A DNA stretch of 64,000 bases from Caulobacter sp. BK020. GTDB taxonomy: Bacteria > Pseudomonadota > Alphaproteobacteria > Caulobacterales > Caulobacteraceae. The notes under the pieces are model-generated. The model did no database searches and was not told the DNA's origin. It saw nothing but the letters and a program-made list of their open reading frames with translations. The first letter of the stretch is position 1. Each line of letters opens with the position of its first letter. The position numbers and the translations under genes were made by a program. The stretch lies in contig NZ_SLZL01000013.1 in NCBI RefSeq assembly GCF_004342605.1, positions 61,012 to 125,011 of the forward strand, written 5' to 3'. Below are positions 1-8,471 of this stretch, in pieces.

Positions 1-1
1 C

Positions 2-628
2 ATGCTGAAGATCCCGGACGGCGCCTGGCTGCCGCTGGCCTTCGGGGCGGTGCTGGTGCTGATCATGTGGACCTGGACGCGCGGCGCCCAGATCCTGACC
101 GACAAGACCCGCCGCGACAGCGTGCCCCTGGTTGACCTGATGGAGATCCTGCGGGCCCGCGCGCCCCACCGCGCGCCCGGCACGGCGATCTTCCTGACTT
201 CCGATCCGGACATGACCCCGGTCGCCCTGATGCACAACCTCAAGCACAACAAGGTGCTGCACGAGCGCAACGTGATCCTGACCGTCCGCACGGCCGAGAC
301 GCCCCGCGTCGCCGACGAGGACCGCGTCCGCACCCAGGCGATCAACGCCGACTTCAAGAAGGTCGAGATCTATTACGGCTTCATGGAAAGCCCGAACGTG
401 CCCAAGGCCCTGGCCATCCTGCGCAAGCAGCAGGGGCTGAAGTTCGACATCATGGCCACCAGCTTCTTCCTGGGCCGCCGGTCGATTGTGCCGTCGGCCA
501 ACAGCGGCATGCCGCTGTGGCAGGACCGGATCTTCATCTTCCTGATGAAGAACGCCACCAACCCGACCGACTTCTTCAAGATCCCGCCCGGCCGGGTCGT
601 CGAGCTGGGCGCGCAGGTGACGGTCTAG
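2..628 (+). CDS. kup: Kup-family potassium uptake protein, C-terminal part
   Basis: This is the end of a low-affinity K+ uptake permease of the inner membrane; the window starts inside the gene, so only about 208 of the usual 620-odd residues are seen. The fragment opens with the last membrane segment ([16 protein letters not shown]) and continues into the soluble C-terminal domain. Family signatures visible are [42 protein letters not shown] and [12 protein letters not shown]. The internal ATG at 2 is not a real start. The stop at 626-628 is followed after one base by the next ATG, so the two genes are very probably cotranscribed. Confidence 0.93.
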   Translation: MLKIPDGAWLPLAFGAVLVLIMWTWTRGAQILTDKTRRDSVPLVDLMEILRARAPHRAPGTAIFLTSDPDMTPVALMHNLKHNKVLHERNVILTVRTAETPRVADEDRVRTQAINADFKKVEIYYGFMESPNVPKALAILRKQQGLKFDIMATSFFLGRRSIVPSANSGMPLWQDRIFIFLMKNATNPTDFFKIPPGRVVELGAQVTV

Positions 629-629
629 G

Positions 630-989
630 ATGAACATCCTCGGCGTCATCGGCGACGTGCTGTGGCTGCTGGCCCTGTCGATCATGGGCGGGGCCTCGCG
701 CATGGCCTGGGGCAAGGTCAAGGACGTGCTGGTGCCGATGCTGTGGTCGCCGTCGGGCAAGACCCTGTGGCGGGCGCCCCGCGCCGTGGCCCTGGCCTCG
801 GTTCCCACCCTCGCCTTCCTGCTCAGCCTTTGGCTGCTGGTCGAAAGCCGCCGTCCGGCCGAGCTGAACGTCGCGATCATCCTGCTGTGCGTGCGCGCCA
901 TCGTGGCGGCGATCTTCGCGGTGGTCCACCTGACCCAGGTGCGCCGGGCCCTCAACCAGCTGGCCGCCGAAGGCCAGATCAGGCTCTGA
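630..989 (+). CDS. small three-helix membrane protein, unknown function
   Basis: A 119-residue protein with three hydrophobic stretches at about residues 1-22, 52-72 and 78-101, separated by short basic loops (KVKDVL, RAPRAV, HLTQVRRAL). I do not recognise a family. It starts one base after the kup stop, so it is probably translated from the same message and sits in the inner membrane next to a K+ permease. A role with the transporter is only inference from position. Codon third positions are GC-rich across its length, which supports real coding. Confidence 0.72.
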   Translation: MNILGVIGDVLWLLALSIMGGASRMAWGKVKDVLVPMLWSPSGKTLWRAPRAVALASVPTLAFLLSLWLLVESRRPAELNVAIILLCVRAIVAAIFAVVHLTQVRRALNQLAAEGQIRL

Positions 990-1059
990 CATCAGAACTT
1001 CGCAGGGCGCCGTTTCAATAGCGACGAAACCGCGCTAAACGCGCCCCCGACTTTGTGTT

Positions 1060-1072
1060 TCCTTCGGAAGGA
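1060..1072 (+). promoter_or_regulatory. small hairpin containing the argG ribosome binding site
   Basis: TCCTTCGGAAGGA can fold with TCCTT pairing to AAGGA around a three-base loop. The AAGGA half is the Shine-Dalgarno sequence of argG, whose ATG is at 1081. Pairing is seen directly; any effect on translation is inference. Confidence 0.35.
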
Positions 1073-1080
1073 CCCCGCTC

Positions 1081-2310
1081 ATGGCCGCCAAGCCCGTGAA
1101 GAAGGTCGTGCTCGCCTATTCGGGCGGCCTCGACACCTCGATCATCCTCAAGTGGCTGCAGACCGAATACGGGGCGGAGGTCGTCACCTTCACCGCCGAC
1201 CTGGGCCAGGGCGAGGAGATCGAGCCGGCGCGCGCCAAGGCCCTGGCCGCCGGCGTCAAGCCGGAGAACATCTTCATCGAGGACGTGCGCGAGGAGTTCG
1301 TGCGCGACTTCGTGTTCCCGATGTTCCGGGCCAACACGGTCTATGAGGGCCAGTACCTGCTGGGCACCTCGATCGCCCGCCCGCTGATCGCCAAGAAGCA
1401 GATCGAGATCGCCCGCAAGACCGGCGCCGACGCCGTCAGCCACGGCGCGACCGGCAAGGGCAACGACCAGGTCCGCTTCGAGCTGGGCTATTACGGCCTG
1501 GAGCCCGACATCCACGTGATCGCCCCGTGGCGCGAGTGGGACTTCAAGTCCCGCGAGGCCCTGCTGGACTTCGCCGAGAAGCACCAGATCCAGATCGCCA
1601 AGGACAAGCGCGGCGAGGCCCCGTTCAGCGTCGACGCCAACCTGCTGCACTCGAGCTCGGAAGGTAAGGTCCTGGAGGACCCGGCCGTCGAGGCCCCCGA
1701 GTTCGTCCACATGCGCACGATCGCGCCGGAAGACGCGCCGGACAAGCCGACCGCCATCACCATCGACTTCGAAAAGGGCGATCCCGTCGCCATCGACGGC
1801 GTGGCCATGAGCCCGGCCACCCTGCTGACCAAGCTCAACGAGCTGGGCCGCGACAACGGGATCGGTCGCCTGGACCTGGTCGAGAACCGCTTCGTCGGCA
1901 TGAAGTCGCGCGGCGTCTACGAGACCCCCGGCGGCACGATCCTGCTGGCCGCCCACCGCGGCGTCGAGTCGATCACGCTCGACCGCGGCGCGATGCACCT
2001 GAAGGACGAGCTGATGCCGAAATATGCGTCGCTGGTCTACAACGGCTTCTGGTTCTCGCCCGAGCGCGAGATGCTGCAGGCCGCCATCGACTACAGCCAG
2101 CAGAAGGTCAGCGGCCAGGTGCGCGTCAAGCTCTACAAGGGCAACGTCACCGTCATCGGCCGCACCAGCCCCTACAGCCTCTACGACCAGGACCTGGTCA
2201 CCTTCGAGGAGGGTAAGGTCGCCTACGACCACCGCGACGCCGGCGGCTTCATCAAGCTCAACGCCCTGCGCCTGCGCGTCCTGGCCAAGCGCGACAAGCG
2301 CGAAGGCTAG
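1081..2310 (+). CDS. argG: argininosuccinate synthase
   Basis: Cytosolic enzyme of arginine biosynthesis that joins citrulline and aspartate using ATP, giving argininosuccinate, AMP and PPi. The 409-residue length is typical. The ATP-binding P-loop of the N-type ATP pyrophosphatase family is at residues 12-20 (AYSGGLDTS). Other family signatures are [15 protein letters not shown] near 122-136, APWREWDF near 146, and the conserved [14 protein letters not shown] near the C-terminus. A good ribosome binding site (GGAAGGA, 1066-1072) precedes the ATG. A strong intrinsic terminator follows, so it is probably a single-gene unit with its promoter in the 91-base gap upstream. Confidence 0.98.
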   Translation: MAAKPVKKVVLAYSGGLDTSIILKWLQTEYGAEVVTFTADLGQGEEIEPARAKALAAGVKPENIFIEDVREEFVRDFVFPMFRANTVYEGQYLLGTSIARPLIAKKQIEIARKTGADAVSHGATGKGNDQVRFELGYYGLEPDIHVIAPWREWDFKSREALLDFAEKHQIQIAKDKRGEAPFSVDANLLHSSSEGKVLEDPAVEAPEFVHMRTIAPEDAPDKPTAITIDFEKGDPVAIDGVAMSPATLLTKLNELGRDNGIGRLDLVENRFVGMKSRGVYETPGGTILLAAHRGVESITLDRGAMHLKDELMPKYASLVYNGFWFSPEREMLQAAIDYSQQKVSGQVRVKLYKGNVTVIGRTSPYSLYDQDLVTFEEGKVAYDHRDAGGFIKLNALRLRVLAKRDKREG

Positions 2311-2333
2311 GGCTGACGGCCCATCGAGACGAC

Positions 2334-2366
2334 AAAGCCCCGCCGGCGACGGCGGGGCTTTTTATT
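2334..2366 (+). terminator. intrinsic terminator of argG
   Basis: A perfect 12-bp stem (AAAGCCCCGCCG at 2334-2345 with its complement at 2350-2361), a GCGA tetraloop and a trailing T-rich run (TTTTTATT). It begins 24 bases after the argG stop. Confidence 0.92.
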
Positions 2367-2444
2367 GGCCCGTGACGCTGGCGGAGGCAGCCGCCGCCGA
2401 GAGCAGGGGTGGCTTGAACGCGCTCGCCGGGCTAACACCCCGGC

Positions 2445-2774
2445 ATGGCGCGAACCAAGCAAAGTCCTGAACTCGAGATCGAAGTCGATGGCGAGCCCTT
2501 CCTCTGGCGGCTCCATCGCCAGCCCGGCTGGTCCAGCGACGCCCCGGTGCTGCACGGGATGGCCATCGCCGTGCGTCACGCGGAGGGGCAGCGCGAGGCG
2601 GTGATCGAGTTCCCGCCCGGCCCGCACCCCCGGTACGGCGCGCCGCTCCTGAAGGCCTCGCAGATCGCCCCCGCGTTGGTGGCCAGGGCCATCGCATCGG
2701 CCATCGCGGCCGGATGGGACCCTCTGTCCCGCGGCAAGACCGTCGCCATCGTCGTGGATGCGACCGGAGCCTGA
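2445..2774 (+). CDS. conserved-type hypothetical protein, 109 aa
   Basis: A soluble 109-residue protein with no signal peptide or membrane segment. Its N-terminal half is rich in short beta-like stretches (ELEIEVDGEPFLWRLHR, VLHGMAIAVRH, EAVIEFPPG) and it ends in KTVAIVVDATGA. I do not recognise the family. GC-rich third positions support coding. It lies alone between the argG terminator and the convergent acylase gene, with 34 bases to the end of that gene. Function is unknown. Confidence 0.65.
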   Translation: MARTKQSPELEIEVDGEPFLWRLHRQPGWSSDAPVLHGMAIAVRHAEGQREAVIEFPPGPHPRYGAPLLKASQIAPALVARAIASAIAAGWDPLSRGKTVAIVVDATGA

Positions 2775-2808
2775 CCTGGCCCCAAAAGAGGGCCTTAGCC
2801 CTCGTCCG

Positions 2809-5019
2809 TCACTTGACGTCGCCAGGCCGGTAGCTTCGCTCGACATGGCCGGCCAGTTGGTCCGGGTAGAAATAGACCATCCGCAGGTCGCCCTTGGCGT
2901 AGCGCTGGGCCTGGTCGGCGAAGTGCGGGGACTCGGGATCGCCGCTTTCGCCGCCGGCCGATACGGCTAGCGCCTTCACCCGCGATCCGAACTCGACCCC
3001 CGCCACGAAGCTGTTGCCGCTGGTGCCGTAGTACTTCTTCGTGCCCGGATAACGCTTGGCCCCGAACGAGGCCAGCGAGCCCCACTGGCCCGAGGTGAAG
3101 GGCACGGCGATCGAGGGCTTGGCGTCATCGAAGGTCTGGACGATGGCCCCGTCGTTGCGCTGGAAGCGGTTGATCCGGCCCCAGGGCGTGCGCCAGTCGC
3201 CGAAGTCGGCCGCCAGCCGGTCCGAGGCCTGGGCCAGGGCCGCCAGCTTCTGGGCCGGCGTCGTCCGCTCGGCCATGTACGTGTAGACCGACACGCCCTG
3301 CGCCTTGGCCGGCGCCGCCGACTTGGCCCACAGGGCCTCGCCCCAGAACACCGCCAGCGAGGTCTCGGTGGAGCCCTCCGACCATTTCAGGTCCCAGGCC
3401 TTCAACGCCGCCATCTGGTCGCCCAGCCGCGCCTTGACCGGATCGCCGTCCGGCGTCTGGTCATAGGCCTTGGACAGGGCCGGGATGAGATCGGCGAAGG
3501 CGGTCAGGTAGGGATCGTAGGCCGCCTCGATCAGGGTCGGCAGGGTGAAGTCCTTGCGGGCGCTCAGCACGCGGGCGGCATGGATCCCGCGCGGCGTCTC
3601 GCCGACGCTGTCCATGTAGCGCGGGAAGTCGGCCTGCCTGGGGCTGTAGGGCCCGGCCGCCGAATAGGGCCAGTTGTTGGTGTTCATCAGCCAGCCGTTC
3701 GGCGGGTTCTTCAGGTGCGGCGCCTCGGACAGGGCGTGCAGACCCTTCCAATCGGTCGCGGGATCGGAGCCGTCGACCGGCTTGGTGTAGTCGAAGCGGT
3801 CGTCGCGGCGGGGGATGAACTGCGGGTGCAGATAGGCCACCTCGCCCTTGTCGTCGGCGAACAGGGTGTTGTTCGAGGAATTGGCCTTCAGCTCGGCCAC
3901 CTTCAGGAAGCCGGCGTAGTCGGTCGCCTTGGTGCGCAGGAACGACTGCTCCAGGGCCTCGACCGGCCGGTACATCATGGCGAAGGCCACCCACTTGCCG
4001 TCGGCCGCGCGGACGATCGGGCCGTGATGGGTGCGGTAGACGGTGAAGGTCCGACGGGCCAGGGCGCCGTCGGCGGCCTTGTAGGCGACCTCGACGGTCG
4101 AGGTGGTCACTGGCCGGTCCTCGGCGCCGTACCGGTAGAACAGCTTGCCGTCCTTGCGGACCAGGGTCTCGGCGAATTCGTCGACCACGTCGACCGTGCT
4201 GGAGGTGTGCATCCAGCCGGCATGGGCGTTGAAGCCCTGGTAGATGAAGAACTGGCCCCAGGTCGCCGCGCCATAGGCGTTCAGCCCCGCGTCGCTGGTC
4301 ATCTGCAGCTCGGAGCGGAAGAAGAACGAGGTGTGCGGGTTGATCAGCAGCAGGGCGTGGCCGTCCCGGGTGTTGGAGGGCGCGATGGCGAAGCCGTTGG
4401 AGCCGGTGGGCTCGCGGAATTCCACCGCCTGGGCCAGTTCGCGAGCCCGGACCTCGGCCGAGGCCTGGAGCTGGGGCTTGCCGTAGAAGGCCTCCAGTTC
4501 GCCCAGCGAGATCCGCTCGACGTCGCCGCCGATGCTGCCCTCGGTGAAGCTCAGCGCCATCCAGGGCTCAAACCGGGTGATGACCTTCGGCTTCACCTGC
4601 GGATGCGTCGCCAGGTAGAAGTTCAGCCCGTCGGCCCAGGCGTCCATCAGGGCCTTCAGCCAGGCGGGGCTCGCGGCGTAGCGGGCCTTCAGGTCGGCGG
4701 GATCGACGAACAGCCGCATCCGCAGGTCCTGCCAGATCGCCGCCTCGCCCTCGGCTTCGGCCGTACGGCCCAGATTGGTCAGGTAGTTGGCCTCGATGCG
4801 CGGGAAATCGTCCTCGGCCTGGGCGTAGACCATGCCGAACACCGCGTCGGCGTCGCTCTTGCCGTGCACATGGGCGATCCCCCAGTCGTCCCGCGTGATC
4901 TGGACCCGGGCGGCGACGGTGCGCTGGCGGGCCAGGTCGCCGGCGGGCTGGGCGGCCAGGGCCGGCCCGGCGAGCGCGGCGCAGGCGGCCGACAGCAGCA
5001 ATAGGTTTCCGATCCGCAA
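2809..5019 (-). CDS. penicillin acylase family protein (Ntn hydrolase)
   Basis: A 736-residue exported amidase of the penicillin acylase / acyl-homoserine-lactone acylase superfamily. Residues 1-22 form a signal peptide ending LAGPALA, so the protein acts in the periplasm. The precursor is expected to split autocatalytically before Ser207 in the motif TGSNGFAIA, giving an alpha chain of about 185 residues and a beta chain of about 530 whose N-terminal Ser is the nucleophile. Supporting signatures are RDDWGIAHVHGKSDADA, GMVYAQAEDDF, LLLINPHTSF and the later LKANSSNNTLFADDKGEVAYLH. The substrate cannot be told from sequence: candidates are aculeacin-type cyclic lipopeptides, N-acyl-homoserine lactones or beta-lactams. 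It appears to be a single gene, convergent with the upstream small gene. Confidence 0.93.
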   Translation of the reverse strand: MRIGNLLLLSAACAALAGPALAAQPAGDLARQRTVAARVQITRDDWGIAHVHGKSDADAVFGMVYAQAEDDFPRIEANYLTNLGRTAEAEGEAAIWQDLRMRLFVDPADLKARYAASPAWLKALMDAWADGLNFYLATHPQVKPKVITRFEPWMALSFTEGSIGGDVERISLGELEAFYGKPQLQASAEVRARELAQAVEFREPTGSNGFAIAPSNTRDGHALLLINPHTSFFFRSELQMTSDAGLNAYGAATWGQFFIYQGFNAHAGWMHTSSTVDVVDEFAETLVRKDGKLFYRYGAEDRPVTTSTVEVAYKAADGALARRTFTVYRTHHGPIVRAADGKWVAFAMMYRPVEALEQSFLRTKATDYAGFLKVAELKANSSNNTLFADDKGEVAYLHPQFIPRRDDRFDYTKPVDGSDPATDWKGLHALSEAPHLKNPPNGWLMNTNNWPYSAAGPYSPRQADFPRYMDSVGETPRGIHAARVLSARKDFTLPTLIEAAYDPYLTAFADLIPALSKAYDQTPDGDPVKARLGDQMAALKAWDLKWSEGSTETSLAVFWGEALWAKSAAPAKAQGVSVYTYMAERTTPAQKLAALAQASDRLAADFGDWRTPWGRINRFQRNDGAIVQTFDDAKPSIAVPFTSGQWGSLASFGAKRYPGTKKYYGTSGNSFVAGVEFGSRVKALAVSAGGESGDPESPHFADQAQRYAKGDLRMVYFYPDQLAGHVERSYRPGDVK

Positions 5020-5146
5020 GATGCACCCTCCCGATCACGACCGGACCGTCGGGCGCCGCCGCGACCTTGTCCAGGCCCGCCGGGAGGCCGGGCACGATCC
5101 GGCCCGTTTCGCGCGAAAGATCGTCAGCAGATGTCGGGAAGGTCCT

Positions 5147-5222
5147 TGGTGGAGCCGAGGGGAATCGAACCCCTGACCTCCTCATTGCGAACGAGGCGCT
5201 CTACCATCTGAGCTACGGCCCC
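5147..5222 (-). tRNA. tRNA-Ala (anticodon CGC)
   Basis: The reverse complement folds as a full cloverleaf. The acceptor GGGGCCG pairs with CGGCUCC, with discriminator A and an encoded CCA at 5147-5149. The D arm is GCUCAGAUGGUAGAGC. The anticodon stem CCUCG/UGAGG carries the loop UUCGCAA, anticodon CGC, which reads GCG alanine codons. The T arm contains GGUUCGAUUCC. GCG codons are plentiful in this GC-rich genome. Confidence 0.97.
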
Positions 5223-5337
5223 AAGGAAGCGCGGAGATACGTTGGCGGGGGCGAAGCGTCAAGCGGGGTTTGCGGTCCTTGGAACAATGGCGCGGGCGCG
5301 CTACATCCGTCTTGCCATTGTCACGCAAGGAACGCCC

Positions 5338-5640
5338 ATGGGCTCGGCTATCGTCTGGTTGGTCAATACCGTCATCGGCCTGGCCATCCTCTTCATCTTC
5401 GTCCGGGCGATCATCGGCTGGCTGGTGCAATTCGACATCATCAACACCCGCAACCAGGTCGTCTATCAGGTGCTGACGATGCTGGAGCGCGTCACCGATC
5501 CCGTGCTGCGTCCGATCCAGCGCGTGGTCCCGCCGCTGGGCGGCATCGACTTCAGCCCGATCATCGCCTGGCTGGCGCTGACCGTGATCCGCATCCTGTT
5601 CAACGTCTACCTGGCGCCGCCGCTCTACATGCTGGGCTAG
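5338..5640 (+). CDS. YggT family membrane protein
   Basis: A 100-residue inner-membrane protein of the YggT family. Two hydrophobic segments are seen (about residues 3-25 and 70-95) flanking the family core DPVLRPIQRVVPPLGGIDFSP. The start at 5338 is chosen because AAGGAA lies just upstream and the hydrophobic helix begins at once; a longer frame from 5242 would nearly touch the tRNA. YggT proteins are linked with cell-shape, osmotic or membrane-complex functions in other bacteria, but the exact role is unsettled. It is followed four bases later by a YggU-type gene, a pairing common in alphaproteobacteria. Confidence 0.9.
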   Translation: MGSAIVWLVNTVIGLAILFIFVRAIIGWLVQFDIINTRNQVVYQVLTMLERVTDPVLRPIQRVVPPLGGIDFSPIIAWLALTVIRILFNVYLAPPLYMLG

Positions 5641-5644
5641 CCCC

Positions 5645-5935
5645 ATGCGGCTGGCGGTCCGACTCACCCCGCGCGGCGGGCGCGAGGCGGTCGACGGCTG
5701 GGCGGTCGACGCCGACGGCCGGCCCTATCTGAAGGTCCGGGTCGCGGCCCCGCCGGTGGAGGGCGCGGCCAACGCCGCGTTGCTGGCCTTCCTGGCCAAG
5801 GTTCTGGGAACGCCCAAGTCGTCCCTGACCCTGGTCTCGGGGGCCGGCGCCCGGGTCAAGCTGATCGACATCGCCGGCTGCGACCCGTCGTCGCTGGAGC
5901 GGGCGCTGGGCGCGCCGCCGAAGACCGGCCGCTGA
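5645..5935 (+). CDS. DUF167 / YggU family protein
   Basis: A 96-residue soluble protein matching the DUF167 (UPF0235/YggU) family: LAVRLTPRGGREAVDGW at the start, LKVRVAAPPVEGAANAAL in the middle and LVSGAGARVKLIDI near the end, in the expected order and at the usual length. The biochemical role is not established. It is almost contiguous with yggT (4-base gap), so the two form a two-gene unit. Confidence 0.92.
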   Translation: MRLAVRLTPRGGREAVDGWAVDADGRPYLKVRVAAPPVEGAANAALLAFLAKVLGTPKSSLTLVSGAGARVKLIDIAGCDPSSLERALGAPPKTGR

Positions 5936-6112
5936 CACGGCGGGGCAATTGGCGGCCGCAAATCCTGGGAAAGGCGCTTCTCGTGGCGCTACGCGCCCTT
6001 AAGGGCTCGCTTTCGGGGTACAATTTGTCGTTCGACGCTAGTTTGGCCGGCGACGAACCGCGTTCTTTCACCTCCTCTTAGCCGAAGCGTTTCATGCTAT
6101 GGGCTGTGCGGG

Positions 6113-7900
6113 ATGCGCGGCGGACGCATTCGTTGCGGGGGCGACGTGGACAGCAAGGACCATCACTCAGGGCCGGCGAGGGTGGCGGTCGCCCGTCGCG
6201 GCAACCTGTATCTGCGGGTGCTCGCCACGGTGATGATCGCCACGATGCTGCATGTCTTCGTCGGCATGCGCTGGGTGTGGATCTGGGCCGCCGTCTACGC
6301 GGCGGCCCAACTTCTGGAACTGGCGCTGGTTCGGGCCCTGCTCGCGCCGTCGTGCTCCGGCCCGGCGGACCGGGACAAGGCCTGGGCCATGGGCTGGGTC
6401 GTGGTGTTGATGCCGGCGCTCACCTCGACGATCTTCGGCTTTCTGTCCTTGCCGCTGTTCGCCTCGCACGAGCGGTTCGCGCCCACCCTGGGCGGGCTGC
6501 TGCTGGCCGGGGCCCTGCTCAACGTCATCGTCGTCAACAGCAGCCTGAGGTCGGCGACCCTTTCGGCCGCGGCGCCGCACGTGGTCTATCTGATGACTGT
6601 GCCGTTCGTGGCCCGCGCCGCCAATCCCAACGCGCCCCTGGCCTACGCCCTGTGGTTCGGGGTGCTGCTGCTGATCGTCTCGGTGTTCGTCGCCGCGCGC
6701 ACGCTGGAAAGGGCCTTGCAGGCCGAGGCCGCCGCCAAGGACGAGGCCGAGCGCCGTCGCCACGAGGCCGAAGAGGCCGTGGCCGCCAAGTCCGCCTTCG
6801 TGGCGATGATCAGCCATGAGCTGCGCACGCCGATCAGCGCCATTCTGGCCGGCGCGGCCCGCCTGCACAGCGACCTGCCCGACGCCGGATCGAAAATCCA
6901 CGCCCAGCTGATCGGCGACGCCGGCGCGATGATGCGCACCCTGCTCAACGACCTGCTCGACCTGTCGCGCCTGGACGCCGGGCGGATGGCGGTCGAGCAG
7001 GCGCCGTTCGACCTGCGCCAGGCCATGGCCGACACCCTGCGGCTGTGGCGGCCCGACGCCCAGAAGAAGGGCCTGCGCCTGCGGGTCGAGGGCGCGGCCA
7101 ACCTGCCGCGCTGGGTGGCGGGGGATTCCCTGCGGCTGCGCCAGGTGCTCAACAACCTGCTGTCCAACGCCATCAAGTTCACCGAGCGCGGCGCGGTCAC
7201 CGTGCGGCTGGCGGCGCGCGAGGCCGACGGCGGCCTGGTGTTCGAGGCCGTGGTCGCCGACACGGGCCGGGGCCTGACCGAGGAACAGATGGCGCGGCTG
7301 TTCACGCCGTTTGACCAGCTGGCCGCCAACGTGGCCCGCGAACACGGCGGCTCCGGCCTGGGCCTGGTGATCAGCCGCGAGCTGGCCCGGCTGATGGGCG
7401 GCGACCTGACCGTGACCAGCAAGCCGGGCAAGGGTTCGCGCTTCCGGCTTGAGGTCCGGCTCAAGGCCGCCCAGGCGCCGGGCGCCCGGATCGGCGGCGC
7501 CGTCGTCGAGGGGGCGCGGGTGCTGGTGGTCGACGACCACGTGGTCAACCGCCGGGCTCTTGAGCTGGTGCTGCAGTCCTTCGGCATCCAGCCCACCCTG
7601 GCCGAATCCGGCGAACGGGCCCTGGAGCTGCTGCAGTCCGAGGTGTTCGAGGTCATGCTGATGGACGTCTACATGCCGGGCATGGATGGTCGCGACGCCA
7701 CCCGCCAGCTGCGGGCGATGGAGGGCCCCAATCGCGACATCCCGGTGATCGCCGTCACCGCCTCGGCCACCGCCAAGGACTGGGAGGCCTGCCGCGCGGC
7801 CGGCATGAACGCCCACGTCGCCAAGCCGATCGATCCCAGCCAGCTGCATGCGGCCTTGAGCGAGGTGCTGCGGACGGGGGCGTCGAGGGCGGCGGCTTAA
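6113..7900 (+). CDS. membrane hybrid histidine kinase with receiver domain
   Basis: A 595-residue two-component sensor. The N-terminal 200 residues hold about five or six membrane helices with no recognisable sensory module. A charged coiled-coil linker (LERALQAEAAAKDEAERRR) leads to the HisKA box SHELRTPISAI with phospho-acceptor His235. The HATPase domain shows the N box LLSNAIKFTERG, the G1 box ADTGRGLT and GGSGLGLVIS. A receiver domain follows with VLVVDDH, phospho-acceptor Asp518 in LMDVYMPGMDG, and the conserved Lys in AKPID. No output domain or phosphotransfer protein lies next to it, so its partner is unknown. A GTG at 6146 preceded by a G-rich stretch is an alternative start that removes 11 residues. 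Confidence 0.93.
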   Translation: MRGGRIRCGGDVDSKDHHSGPARVAVARRGNLYLRVLATVMIATMLHVFVGMRWVWIWAAVYAAAQLLELALVRALLAPSCSGPADRDKAWAMGWVVVLMPALTSTIFGFLSLPLFASHERFAPTLGGLLLAGALLNVIVVNSSLRSATLSAAAPHVVYLMTVPFVARAANPNAPLAYALWFGVLLLIVSVFVAARTLERALQAEAAAKDEAERRRHEAEEAVAAKSAFVAMISHELRTPISAILAGAARLHSDLPDAGSKIHAQLIGDAGAMMRTLLNDLLDLSRLDAGRMAVEQAPFDLRQAMADTLRLWRPDAQKKGLRLRVEGAANLPRWVAGDSLRLRQVLNNLLSNAIKFTERGAVTVRLAAREADGGLVFEAVVADTGRGLTEEQMARLFTPFDQLAANVAREHGGSGLGLVISRELARLMGGDLTVTSKPGKGSRFRLEVRLKAAQAPGARIGGAVVEGARVLVVDDHVVNRRALELVLQSFGIQPTLAESGERALELLQSEVFEVMLMDVYMPGMDGRDATRQLRAMEGPNRDIPVIAVTASATAKDWEACRAAGMNAHVAKPIDPSQLHAALSEVLRTGASRAAA

Positions 7901-7908
7901 GGCGCGGA

Positions 7909-8024
7909 CTTGCCCCTACGGATCGCTGCACGATCGTCTTCCCCCACGGGGGGAAGAGCCTGGAGCGCGAGGCGCCGCCCCCTATGGGGGCGGACAGACC
8001 GCGAAGCGGTCAGGTGGGGGCAAG
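7909..8024. repeat. nested palindromic intergenic repeat
   Basis: A 116-base element bounded by an 8-bp inverted repeat (CTTGCCCC at 7909-7916, GGGGCAAG at 8017-8024). Inside are three perfect hairpins: CTTCCCCC with GGGGGAAG (7938-7956), CCGCCCCC-TAT-GGGGGCGG (7975-7993) and GACCGC-GAA-GCGGTC (7997-8011). This architecture resembles the dispersed GC-rich extragenic repeats of Caulobacter. It lies downstream of the histidine kinase and runs into the 3' end of vsr. Confidence 0.75.
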
Positions 8025-8440
8025 GGGGACGTTTCGCCGAGCAGCTTGGCCAGCCGTTCCCGTAACGCCGCCTGGTCCTTCATCTGGCACTCCCACACCG
8101 TCTCCACCCGCCAGCCGGCGGCGGTCAGGTCGGCGAGGTTCCGGCTGTCGCGAGCCACATTGCGCGCCACCTTGGCCAGCCAGTAGTCGCGGTTGGCCTT
8201 GGGCACCCGCGACCCCCGGGCGCAGTCGTGGCCGTGCCAGAAGCAGCCATGGACGAAGATCGCCAGCCGCCGGCCCGGCATCGCCACGTCGGGCGAGCCG
8301 GGCAGGTCCTTGCGGTGCAGGCGGTAACGCGCGCCCAGTCCGGTCAGCAGCCGGCGCAGCAGCAGCTCGGGCCTGGTGTCCCGGCTTCTGACCCGGGCCA
8401 TCACGGCCGAGCGCTTGGCGGGGTCGAAGACGTCGGTCAT
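7982..8440 (-). CDS. vsr: very short patch repair (Vsr) endonuclease
   Basis: Vsr nicks DNA 5' to the T of T:G mismatches that arise when 5-methylcytosine deaminates, starting short-patch repair. This 152-residue protein shows the whole family signature: TRPELLLRRLL, LPGSPDVAMPGRR with the catalytic Asp, FVHGCFWHGHDC with the metal-binding and active-site His/Cys, ANRDYWLAKVARNVARD, and WRVETVWECQM. The family-like region ends near LAKLLGE; the last 17 or so residues (PLPPPDRFAVCPPP) are encoded by the palindromic repeat and the stop codon falls in the loop of one of its hairpins. It lies 31 bases after cysK and on the same strand as the cytosine methyltransferase, whose damage product it would repair. 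Confidence 0.92.
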   Translation of the reverse strand: MTDVFDPAKRSAVMARVRSRDTRPELLLRRLLTGLGARYRLHRKDLPGSPDVAMPGRRLAIFVHGCFWHGHDCARGSRVPKANRDYWLAKVARNVARDSRNLADLTAAGWRVETVWECQMKDQAALRERLAKLLGETSPLPPPDRFAVCPPP

Positions 8441-8471
8441 GACGCCCTAACGCCCTCGCCCGCGTGGTGGA

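Noticed and set aside
5147..5222. tRNA-Ala as a possible attachment site of an integrated element
   Set aside because: No integrase, no direct repeat of the tRNA end and no foreign-looking block lies on either side.
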